Source: Cyanoderma ruficeps | Taxonomy: Eukaryota; Chordata; Aves; Passeriformes; Timaliidae | DNA: 64,000 nt | Assembly (NCBI GenBank): GCA_008694505.1 | Contig: VZDJ01000041.1 | Span: 6,353,124 to 6,417,123, forward strand | Direction of reading: 5' to 3' | Shown here: piece after piece, positions 13,339 through 25,300 of the stretch | Layout: every line of letters begins with the position of its first letter | Numbering within the stretch: the stretch's first letter is position 1 | Notes under the pieces: model-generated | What the model was told of the DNA's origin: nothing | Databases searched by the model: none | Seen by the model: only the letters and a program-made list of their open reading frames with translations | Program-made: the position numbers and the translations under genes

Positions 13339-13353
13339 CCTCCCCTCTAGTGG
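13339..13353 (-). promoter_or_regulatory. CTCF-like binding motif
   Basis: Read on the minus strand the site is CCACTAGAGGGGAGG. It matches 13 of 15 positions of the core consensus CCASYAGRKGGCRSY, differing at the C after GGG and at the last base. A match this good is uncommon in AT-rich DNA, but sequence alone does not show occupancy. Confidence 0.4.
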
Positions 13354-14280
13354 ACTGTCAGGTTTTGAGATGAATGATGACTTCAAGTTCCTGAACACTT
13401 GACATTTTCTAGTTTTTATTGCTACAACTTAAATAAGAAAGAAAAATTCCAATTGGATGAACTCAGTGACTTATTTACCTGGAAAGAATTATATTTTTAT
13501 GGGATTTGTATATGTATATGACTGATTTTTATGCAGCTCTCTTTGGATTCTGTTACATATTGTATTTTAGAAAGCCTTGAGAAACTTGTTACCATCATAA
13601 GCCAGAGACATTAATATAAACTTCTTTGTGTTGTGTTAAATAAAGATTTGATAAAATTACTCAGACATTAATAAAGTCACCTTCAATGCTCTGTGGTGGT
13701 GAAAGAGCAAAAATTACAGATGTTAAAAAAATACATATTTTGCGAGGATTATGAACAATATTATTCAATGAATTTTTAGTTGTTTGAAATCTTCCTGTCC
13801 AAGTGGCATGGACAATTTTCGGTAAAGACTAAAATATATTGGTAAATATTTGTTCCATCCTTATCAATCCTATTTCAAGCAATTACATGTGCAAAAAATC
13901 AGAGAATTCAGGAAAGGAATTATTAGGACTGGAAATTCCTCTGACTGAATAATTCAGGTCTCAGGCACAGTCACAAGCTTTTTTGTTTGTTCACAATAGT
14001 ATAGTGAAATATACTATACTACCTGATACTCATGTTTAGAAGGCATTTTACATTCTAAAAAGGAATATTCCAAAGCAAATTTTTTAAACCAAGATTGCCA
14101 GTATAGAAGATGGAAATCCCTGAGGAACAACGGATTGTTGACAAGTAAAAAGACTATTCATATAATACACAGTTTTCTTTAAGTAAAACCAGAGATTCAT
14201 CAAGATAAAATTATCCTTAAGAAAAAGACAACTGCATTGTGAAAACTCCAAGAGTGAGAAATGAGAAAAGACAAGAGAAA
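13354..14280. other. AT-rich unique DNA with one small hairpin
   Basis: No gene or mobile element recognised. The hairpin at 13997-14021 is listed separately. Confidence 0.55.
13997..14021. repeat. Perfect inverted repeat, 9-bp arms
   Basis: TAGTATAGT (13997-14005) pairs with ACTATACTA (14013-14021) around a 7-nt GAAATAT loop. It is AT-rich and could arise by chance. Confidence 0.7.
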
Positions 14281-14545
14281 GAGATTGCCTGTGTGAGGAT
14301 TTTGAACACCTCTACAGGCTCTGAAGTCTCCTCCAGTGCCAAGGAGGTTGGCTGCCCATGCCCTGAGGTGGTGCCTCCAGGCAGCCCTGCACATCTCCTG
14401 GGAAAGAGAGCCACAAGGATCTCACCATTCCTCATTCGGGCAGGCTCTGCAGGGCTGCATCCTTGCTGCTGGCAGTGTGGCATTGTCTGCCTTACCAGTC
14501 CCCCAGCCTCAAAACAGCTTTCTTCTGCCCAGCTGTTCCCTGACA
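14281..14545. other. GC-rich island of unknown origin
   Basis: Bases 14341-14400 hold 39 G/C of 60 (65%) and 14401-14460 hold 34 of 60 (57%), against a strongly AT-rich background. Open frames cross it on both strands (14239-14550 and 14336-14635 plus; 14217-14483 minus), as expected where stop codons are rare. I recognise no domain and no LTR ends. It could be an old retroelement piece, a regulatory element or an exon of an unrecognised gene. No clear splice-site pair flanks it. Confidence 0.4.
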
Positions 14546-17500
14546 GTTAGGAATATGCTAAGAGAGAGGAAAAAAACAGTAACCATTTCAATAATTGCTA
14601 TTCTTAAAGAATGGCTTAAAATGCAGATGTATTAGTCTGTCTGTCTATAAATAAAGTCTGGTAGCTGCCACATCACTAAAAATTGCCTGCAGGGTAAGCA
14701 CAGTATGCCACAATAAGAAAGTCTTTCGACATTTCTAGCAGCAGTTTTTATTTGAAATCTCAGTATTCATTAAAATACATTTCCAGGTACACTAACACAT
14801 CAGCACAATTCTGTGCTTTTCACAAAAGAGTTACTTCTTTCTCTTCAGTCTTATTTCTCTGAAATTCATATTCAGGTCTTCTGCTAACATTCCTATCTCC
14901 TACATTACTACATGCTTAATATACTGTAATGGCAGATATGCAAAAATGTATCAGTCAGTCAGCAAACTGTACATATAATTCTTTTAAATTTCTGTTAAAA
15001 GTAAGTTCTGTTCACTTACAGAAACATAAAGTACTTTCTACTAATTTATAGATTAAATTGTTAAAATGAGTTGCTACAAGTAGATTTGTTTTAATAAGGC
15101 TCTCTGTGGGAAGCTATTTCAGCTATAGATTATGAATTCTAATTTAATTTGTGGAGAAACAAAAAAGATGTATTAATGGGTGAATAAAGTGGGATTTAAA
15201 AGGCCACTGGCAGCTGCCATTTTACAAACCTGTAAATGGCAGAACTGTGGAAGTTTCAAGACGCTTCTACTTTGCAAAAAAAATATCGAATACAAAAGCT
15301 ACCTTACAACCTCATCCTCCAAAAGTAAGAATGTCAAGTAAGTTTTTCAGTTAGCATTTGAAAATGTAAAGCAAGTTAAACTCTTAAAATATTTATCTAT
15401 GTATGCATGATACATACAAAATAATGTGTTTAACAAGAGGTGTGATTCAAGCCAGGAACTTGCTTTTGTCTCTGCTGCTGACTTTTCTACATTACTTTTC
15501 AGTTGAAGTTTCAGTTCTGCTATTTAGTAAATGGCATTTCTCTGTATCTAGAGAAAAAAACAAACTCTTTCAATAATTAAACTGTCACTTCAGTTGTTCT
15601 GGTCATGTAAAAAATTCCACTGAAAGCAAAAAAACTTTTAAAACCAACTATATTACTATAGTGGCAAACTCTTAAGCACAAAACACCGTGCTTGGTGAGA
15701 CATAAGCACCACTGCTAATGAATTTGTAGTCTAATGATATCTGTGACTTACCCGGTATCTCAATCTACTTTTCATTCCCCTTATAATTTCTTTTGAATTT
15801 AAATTTTATCCAACTACTATAAGTTATATTTTCAGGTAAGTAATCCCCAAACCTATCTTTGAGAACTTCAGATATGTCTGTGCTTATTGATTTTTTTTTA
15901 ATTAATGCTTGCTATAGAATGACTGGTTCTTTCAAAACTGCTGTTCATTCAAACCCACTTTTTTGCCTTCCATCCCTTATTCTTTCAATGCATTCTTCAC
16001 CAAATAATTATTTAAAACTTTTTCACTCTTTTCATCTTTTTCCTCAATGGAGAAATGTGAGCACCCACTTTTATCTCTCATTTTTTCTGAATGTTTTACT
16101 CACAGTAGTTATTTGTAGATAATAATCAAGTTTTAAATTTGTTTCTCTGACCAAAATCCCCCAAAGCCTGGAGGCACAAATTCCTCGACATAGTCTTGCC
16201 AAAAATTAGGAAGTTTTTAATGCATACAAAATTGCATATAATAACAAATTTCTCAACACTATTACATATATTGCTCTTTGCTTTCTGAAAACCAGTCACC
16301 ACAAGCACCCTTTCAGTTTGAGGTGACAGAATTCAAATAGTTTTTCCGCTGTCCCCAGTTTGGGTTCTATTTCTGTTAATTATCTCATTTCCTGTCATAT
16401 GACTCACCTACTCAGACTCTGAAGCGCAGCTTTGTTTTGCTGCTAAACACTCGTTTGTCTTGTCATTTTCACTCACTTTCCTCCTTGTGACCATGTTTCA
16501 TATATGCTGGGTAGTGACACAAAAGGCCTGTGTGCTTCTAAGAAAAACAGAGGCTTTCTCCAGGTGCTTCATCCAAGCTTTTTTTTACAAGTTGCTTACA
16601 AACTGCTACAAACTGTTTCAACTAACCCAAAGTGAGTCTTTGGAGTTTGCTGTACGTGCTTGGCTCCACCAAAGGTTAATACAAGATGAGCAACATAGTT
16701 TGCCCTGGAGAAATGGTGCTGTCTGAGAAGGAACCAGACAGCTGTTTCCTAACTGTATTATATCATCTAAGAATACATGGTAAGATAGTTCACCATCTGA
16801 GTTTCAGTTGAAGACTGCCGAAAGTGCTCATTATTATCATCCTTAAGAGAATCTGATATTGAGGAGACAAATCTGACTGAATCTTCCATGCAGCAGGGGA
16901 CTTCTTAGGGCATTTTCCCTGTTTAATTTTTTCAGATACCTAATCAGATATAAGTTTATATGGCAATTTTACTTTCATTAGAACACATACTCCTCTACCC
17001 AACCGGATTTGAATGATATACTCCGTGATTCTTTATAAAAGTTCAACCTCTGCATCAAATTAGTCTGAAATCAGTTAACAGGCTCAAAAGTTATTAGAAG
17101 TTCAGGAACACACATGGCTAACAAACCTGTTATGATGACACAGAACAAAGAGGAAAATCTTAAAGAAACACAAATTTAAAACTGAATAAAGAATATCCAT
17201 GCATTTATCAAAATTCCTGGGCAAAGTTTGATTTTTTTATGATTTGTGAATAAGGAAATTTTTGTTATCAATATCAAATAATTATCCTTCTTGTTACAGT
17301 AATCTGGAAAAAACTTATAACATTAATCATAACTAAAAGTAGTTGAAATTTTGAGGAAGATCTAATACTGGGATAAGTATTAGAGGGCAAAAGATGAATA
17401 TTACAGTGATAAGAGCAAATTATACAAATGATAAATGTTGTTGTGTCATTTCTGCACAGAATACAGAAACTGTAGAAACTGCCCAAAGCTTCTTTGGTTC

Positions 17501-19362
17501 TGTTATACAATTCATTTCTTTGGGGCCACACTAGAGAACTCTCTACTTGGCAATTTGACTGTATTTACGTATTCCATGTACTACTCAGTAAATGCTGGTG
17601 TGGGATTTCTTATTGAATAATTCCATAATGAGCTTTGGAAACATTACCCCTTGGGAAATGGCAGTAGCTTATGACAACTATTCATATTGAAGACAACTGC
17701 TTAATTAAAAGTTTTTTTTTTTCCTTTAAGGACGATGCCTGGCAACCACAAGTTTTTGTATATTAGCATAAGACACTTACTGTTTAATATAATATATTAA
17801 AGTGTAATGAAGGTACATCCTGTAATTGAAGAAATGAGCCACTGGTACAGTGAGAATTAGCCTGCATGAATAGCAAGAGGCAGTGAAACGAAAAACATAT
17901 TTCTGACTGCTTTTATTAAATTGAAAAGTCAAACATTGGCACTCTGAATGTTTGTATGATTCCTTTTAAAGATCAGCTAGCAATATCTAATTTTCATTAT
18001 TTAAATTTTTGCACAATTTTCTTGGTGCCACAGTTTTATTTTATAGTATAGAAATAACTTACTATATCTTTCATGGTTTTCTAATATATATGGTCCCAGC
18101 TCCTGTAATGTCTCCGAGGCCTTCCTTTCTTTAAGGCATTTTCTAAGACATCAGCTCTTGGAGATGAGGAGCAAACAGATAATTCCAGTTTTATAAAAAA
18201 ATAAAAGAAAAGGTATTCCTTCCTGAAAAAAATACTTTGAAAGTATGCAATGGGCACACCTGAAATCTTAATACCCAAAAGGAAAAACAAAAAATGTGCT
18301 GCTGGCATTTTTTTAGTTATTATCTTATACTTGTTGAGGATGGACTTAACCCATGATTTTTGACTGTCTGGAGCTAGGGAAACCATAGCATTACCCACTA
18401 TCAGAAGGGACCCCCCTTTCAAAGAAAGACTGTGGTTGCCCCTTAGACTACACTGTGAGATAAAGCTCTACTGCAATAGCATGTTGTCTCTGAAAATCAA
18501 TTTTATCTTTTCATAAAAAACAATATAAATTCAAAAGAGAGAGTTATCCTGTGCTTGTGTATTTGCTTTATGCATTGGTGCCCACCAGTTTAGGCAGGGA
18601 AGTATAATGGGAATAACCAAGGCAGCTATTTTCAGAATCAGTGTGAAAAGCCATGCAGATGAACTCATGCAACCGACAGGAAAACAATTATGAAACATAT
18701 GTAGATACACCAGAGAAGTCCTAAAAAGTTGTAGTGATCGGCCTAGGAATATATTATTTTTTGGTTTTTTGATAATTATCTCATATCATCTTGAGATGAT
18801 GGAAAGACACATCAAGGACTTTGTAGCATACATTTAAGTGCTTTATTTTAATGCTTATTTCCCTTGTGTTTTTGCATGATACTTTTGAAGAGAACATTTC
18901 CTTCTATTGTAGATAAGACTGTTCTATTGTCATCTTGCCAGCTGATGTAAAAGCATTTCTAATAAATGCTCAAAATTAGAAGCCAGAGAGCAGTTGCTTG
19001 TCAGGTGCAAACAGCAGAAAAAGCCTTCTGGATCTCAAGAGAAGTTTGTTTTACATAAGTCTTATACACAATACTTGAGTGCGAATCATGCCATCTTATC
19101 CAGAATAATATAAATAAAATAGACATAGAAGTAAAAAGAAGCACTGAGAAATTTGCTAAGGGGAAAGTGAATGAAAATCACATAGCTCTACTGCCATGAT
19201 TTGCTATGGAAAAGATCAAGTCCTAATCTTTTTTAAGAAGTGCAAGCTGTCATTTTCAAAAGCCTTACTGCAGAACCATCTCCTATACATTTGCTCTACC
19301 AGGACTGTTGTTCCTAGGGGTTGCCAGGTGGAGATGGTCAACTTGTTCTAGGGAAGAAAAAG
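14546..19362. other. AT-rich unique DNA, no gene seen
   Basis: No recognisable gene. It contains a hairpin at 15204-15250 (listed separately) and scattered homopolymers. Open frames up to 113 codons (for example 18081-18422 minus) have no recognisable domain. Confidence 0.55.
15204..15250. repeat. Imperfect hairpin with CTGCCATTT arms
   Basis: CTGCCATTTTACA (15214-15226) pairs with TGTAAATGGCAG (15231-15242) around a 4-nt AACC loop, with one extra T in the left arm. The outer bases CCAC (15204-15207) and GTGG (15247-15250) can extend the stem after an internal loop. A CAGCTG E-box overlaps the left arm at 15211-15216. The stem is too short and the loop too tight for a standard pre-miRNA, so a regulatory palindrome or chance is more likely. 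Confidence 0.5.
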
Positions 19363-19370
19363 TATAAAAG
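19363..19370 (+). promoter_or_regulatory. Isolated TATA box (TATAAAAG)
   Basis: A consensus TATAAAAG is followed directly by GCGCC, a GC step often found just downstream of TATA boxes. A start site would be expected near 19393. A weak donor-like GAG|GTGAAA follows at 19421. There is no supporting open frame. TATA-like strings are common in AT-rich DNA, but the GC flank is less usual. Confidence 0.25.
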
Positions 19371-22300
19371 GCGCCATTTATTCAGACTTGTCTCTACTTT
19401 GCCTTTGATCCAGATTGGAGGTGAAAAGCCAGAAAAGCTTTTACTGCTTTGAAATAGAGGCAGATTTTACATAAATGTCACTCATTATATCCCCAAGTTT
19501 TCAAGCTAAGATTTTTTTAGTCATGTACAAAAAATCAATCACTCTAAGGTTCTTTCTTTTTGTGGAGAAATGAAATGAGGAGAAAGGATAGTACATCAAT
19601 AGAAGTCTTTAATTTAAAAAGGTCTTGACATCAGTTGCTGCAGAGACAGTACTGAGCTTTCAAATATATCTCATCTATTCCCAAAAGTGTGAACACATGA
19701 AGTGAATGACCATACCTAACTTATTTATGCCCTAATATCCAAGAAGCACTGGTGAAGACAATATAAAATTAATAGCAATATATAGCTTTTTTTTCACATC
19801 CTTTTCATAATAAGCCTTTTCTGCACAGGTGGCAATTTTGGTATCGATATATAATATATAAATACATAAATTCTGTGATTTACTATAATCATATCAAACA
19901 TAGAACAAAACTTTTAAATAAACTTATGCTGTTTCATAATCATTTCTGTTTCAGAAATATAGCATTCTTGTGACCAAAGAAAGATAATTACCAATTTTAA
20001 ATCAACTGTTCAAACTCTGAGTCAAGACAATTGCATTTATTCTCATTGTCATTTCTCTCAGATGGACGTACTTTTTACAACAGTTTTCCTTTGTTTCACA
20101 AGAATGTGCTGAAGACTGAATCAATATTCCAAGTATAAGAGATGAGCTTCTGAAGTTTTTAAAAATTTATTTGTGTGCATTTATTGAAAATGCCAGCCAA
20201 ATGCTGAAGACATTATTCAAATTTCAGTCAAATATTTAAACTTCATGCCCAGTTTAATAAGTAATATATAATAAATAATTCAGGAAAAGAACTTTACAAT
20301 GTTCTGTTTTGAAGTTCTGGGATCTTACGAAGATAATATTTGTTGTAATCTGCATTTACTGCACAACACCAGGTGTCTACATAGAACCTAGATGGGCAGG
20401 ATTCACCTCACTAATTTTAGTCATCTAAAATGTGAGTCCAGTCGAAGTTAGTCTTGTACTTGCCTCTGTATTTTATATAGAAGTTTGGACACCTGCTGAG
20501 ACATTCTTCTAGTCTTGGAGAGAGATGAAGGCAGAAGGCATCAACTGTCCTTCAGAAATGACCAGTGACCATGGAGACAAATTATGAGTCTGATTCTTGA
20601 AATAAATGAAGAGCAAGTAGAAATCAAGCTCACATGCTTAACTTAGGGTGGGCTTTTAACCTTTCAGATTCATAAAGGACAAGATCACCCTAATACCCTG
20701 GGGATAATTGAATAATAGAGGAACTGCACAGACCTGTGACTGAATTTCTTTCCTTTTAAAGGGCATATATCCATACACATGCATATTTGTGTGTGAGAAC
20801 ATATGCCTGCTTCTAAATAGCAAGATAGATGTAGCATTTTAAAAAAATATTTAGCCATACATTGTTTTGTTGTGTTTTTTTTTTCTGGTTAAAAATAAAA
20901 CAAAAGGACTTTAATTTATATCTTAACTGCAAAGATAGTCCACACTTCTCTAATTTTTTACCTCTCTGAGCATTCTTTATTATGGCACTTTCCTAGAATT
21001 GTGGAGCTGTAACCAATGGACCTCTGCAGTTTAGCAGGTACAAGAATGACATAATGAGACTTTAGGCAAGTTGGTGTAACAGCTGCTACTTATGCCATAG
21101 TCTTAACTATACCCTTGGGTGAAACCTGTGTTTTGGCATTACCTTACAACATCACCGACACACTTTCAGATCTCTCAAATATCTAATCAGCTAGAGCAGA
21201 GAGGCTGTTGTCCTAGACCTATCATGGCTTCTTATGATCTGTGTTGTCTGCAGTTATCTTAAAAATTTGCTGAATAAGGGCTAATGTTACAACGGTGCCA
21301 GAGAAGTACATTTAAGTGTAAGTAAGGCTTCCATTAAAAAAATTAGGTGAAACATTTGAACAAAAGGGAAACAGTAACAATCATCATCAGAAATTTTCAC
21401 ATCAAAATTAATGGGAATCCTACAAACTTCCCATGTAGCTTTGGATAATGTCATTCCGAGATAATAATTCTACTGAATTCAATAAAATTGCTTGTATTTA
21501 GAAAAGTTTTGGGTTTAATGAATGTATTATTTCTTTTCATATTTACAGAGCCTTTTTCTCCTCCTTACATTTATGAACCATCCTTCTTTAGAAACAAACA
21601 GTAAAACCACGTCCATATAGATGAATAGTGATTCTCTGGGTTCCTCACTGACTATGGTGGAACTACATACTCAAATGACAGCAAACCCCCGTGTAGCCAT
21701 AGTTCATTAAACACAAGGAATGTGTTGAAAAAGCTCCAGGCTGGCTTTCCAACAAGTGTTCACAGGGTAATTATTTTTAAAAGAATGATTGCTCAAACTA
21801 GCTTATTTAGCAATGGCACTTCTTTTGTGTAAAGTACAAATGCCTCCAAAAACTAAATACAGAAGTTTGCATCATTTACAATGACTGATAACTTAAACAA
21901 AACGTGGTATTGAATTGTCGTTGCCTTTCAGTCAGTATTACTTACATGAGATTTTCAAGACAGTTTTCCACACTCTCATTTTCAGATGTACTGAGGCATA
22001 AAATGGGTCTTCCACAAGACATTGGATGTTCTGAGTACATGATATCAGCAAAGATCTGACATGAAAGTAACAAAATGAGGTTTTATCCATTTAAGTTCTA
22101 TTGCTTGATCCAAGCATTAAGGTCTAAGGTTCCAACATCAGAAAGTGATTTCAGATAAAATATTCTTCTGGTCATTAGTGAACCCAGATAACACATTACA
22201 ACAGTACTGTTGCCTAGTAGCTTCTATCAGCAGAACCTGATGCATGCAGAGATGTGCATCCCACAGTTAGCTGAGAGTTTTTCAAGGGCATTTTCTTAAC

Positions 22301-25300
22301 TTTGGTGAAAATAAGTTACTCAAAGTCCCCAAAGTGTAATGATTTTCTCTGATATTTATATCTGAAGAAAAATTATTACCAAATCCTTTTTCCTATATGC
22401 AAATGGATGATCACTGTCCGCTACTAAAAAGCCATCCTCTTAAGTCATTACAGCTGCTTAAGGATACATAGCGTTTCCACAGAAATAATTGCTAAACACA
22501 GGAATCACATGGCTGAAACTATTGTGAAGGTAGAGTGTATGGAATGAAATTATTTAAATGGGGGGGAGGGTTAGAATGCTATAGTGTTTTATTTTTATGT
22601 TTTCTTTTTACTTTATAAAATGAGTGTTTGTGTTTTACATGTGGTGGTGTTCCTGAATAACAAGAATGCTTTCGTAAATTAGTTTACCAAATACACTGAG
22701 AAAAAACACACAGCAAATTAATGCTGAAATAATTTTCATTAGGAAGCACCATTTTAACAAAATTAGGCAGATAAGAATGAACTATAAGAATAGTTGAGAG
22801 ATATTTTAAAAAAATAGTAGGTGTACTTTTTTTTTTCTTAATTGAACTCAATTTCCCATAATTTGTCACCTTTATTGTTTTCCTAATTTGCCCTCTTGTC
22901 CTAGACTATCTTTGGTCCCTCACAACTTTTTCTTTTATTGCTTCTATTGCCCATACCCTTAGACAGGAGGATGGAGGGTAATGTGAATCACTAGTCTACC
23001 TAGGGAACAAGGCAAAGAATGAGAGCTGTTTTCCTCTCTTGAGGAGAATGATAATTTCTCTGATTATTCAGCCCTCTTTCCCTCATTGTTGACTTATTTC
23101 ACATGAAGTCATATTGAAGAGAAATATAATAGTGAAGATTTTGATATCTAATTTATTTTGTATATCTACTATATTGTAATTAATGTTGGAATTTCTTCTA
23201 AATAAAAAGTTCTTGAGTCCATGTTGTGTCATATCAATTTTTATGTGATTTTACATGCAATTCACCTCATCAAGCTTTAATCATCTAAAAGTTAGTTGTG
23301 ACATCAAATCTATGATAGTCATCTGGGCACCATCTGCCATTTAATTGAGAGGCAGGCATCTCAAGAGGGCCATTCAGCCCATGGGCCCAAGACACTTGTA
23401 TTAAGATGGTATGGAGGTGTTTCAAATGGAAACTGCTTAATTAGTTTAGATTAAATGCATGCATATTTCATGGGTAAAATCTGGAGGGATGAATACAACC
23501 CCACACCAAAGGCTTGGGTGTTTCTTCCATGAGAATGGGCGCAGTGTGTTATACATTAAGAACTCAAAAACTGTATAATTGAATGTGAAAAAAAAATAAA
23601 AACAAGTAAGAAAAACCCTCATAATTATGATTTTAGTGTGGCAACAACTCCTTTGTTCTGGTTCAAATATAACATTTAGGGTATGACGATATCTTTTGTC
23701 TTTGTTGGAAAACTCCTATTTCAAAATACAGTTTTTAAAATGTCAAACAGCATACATGACAACAGGGACATTTCACCTCAGTTGAAAAGAAACTTGTCAA
23801 CTTATCATTCAGTTTACTGCATACAAGCTATTTTCACTGGTATTTTTTAAAATAATATTCAGGGATAAGTATATTATTAAACTAAGGAGCCAATAGCATA
23901 AAAAAAAGAAGTTGCTTACCTCTAAAGAATGTATGTTTAGCATTTCAAAGTGAGTTCAAGTGTTAATAGTTTTCTTTATCAAGTAGAGTTCCTAATTAGC
24001 AGACTGTTAGTGGTAGGAAACTGTATACTGCCTGCTACACTACTCCAAAAGCAAAAGGAACAATTTCTGACGAATGGTTTGAAATGAATGAAAATGTCAA
24101 GATACGGATTTCATATAGAATATTGTTGTCTTTGAAACATGGACATCAGCCCTCTCATCTCAGTTCTTACAGTGGTTTCTGCAATTTGTCAGCCACCCTT
24201 CCTTTCACCTCTCACTACTACAGCCCAACTCAGTAAATGAGTGATACCAAAAAGAGTGGAGGAAGTAACACAGTTCGTGCTACATTGTTTGTAGATATTA
24301 GAAAGATACACGACCTAATGCAGGTCACTAGACCTAATACAGATACATTAGGGCCTAATATACTTTAGTCACTGTCTAACTTTTAGCCATCTGCCCTTGG
24401 AACAGCTCTGTTACCTTGCATGACTTTCAATATTTGGCATATGTTCAGTGACACAGTGCACAGGTTTTCATACATAGCAACCAGAGGCAGTAGGAAAAGG
24501 TGTTTGAAAGTGCGTACAGAAGTAGTACTATAAACTGCTTAAGCTCTCCTGACATATGCCACATAAAATGTAGGTCAGGAAAAAAACGAAAACCAAGCAA
24601 ACAACAAAAAAGGTCATACATTTTTTCATGTAATCTCCTACATGCATTCTTTATGAAATGCTCTCAGTGAGATAAGAGATTAAAAACATCTCTATAGTTC
24701 TGTTTGCAAAGCAACTTGCACAGAGTGGTCACAGTAGTAACTGATACTAAATGAACAATTCATGACTGAGTTCTGCTTTCTCTTTGCAATGACTGTATAA
24801 ATCATCCAAACAAACAGCACACAGTTTCCTTTTTTTTTCCTATGTGGTCTTGGAAATTACCACTGTATACATCAACAAAACACAGTATACTAATATACTC
24901 TGGAGGGGGAAAAAAAAAAGCCATTCAAAGTAATTTCTGAGCAGAAGGGAGAAGAAAAAGATCATATTTTCCAGACCTAGAAATAGCACATGGCCTGATT
25001 TATACAAATTCAGGGAGCAACAGTACCAATTTTTTTCTGCAAATGGTGCTTATCCAGAAAAAAAAATAAAAAAAAAAATGAAAAACTGGTAGTTGTGAGC
25101 TGTCACCAGAACTTCTACAAAAAAGATCTGAATTGAGATCTTGTATGGAATTATACTATCATTTTTATCTTATTCTTTCTAAGGGTATAGTTTAAGAATG
25201 TTATTTCAATACACCCAGCATAAAGGCTATGCACATAGTATTTCAGGCTGCAGATACTACACCAGTGGTGTATGAAGAAGGAAGCACTGTAATCACTTCA

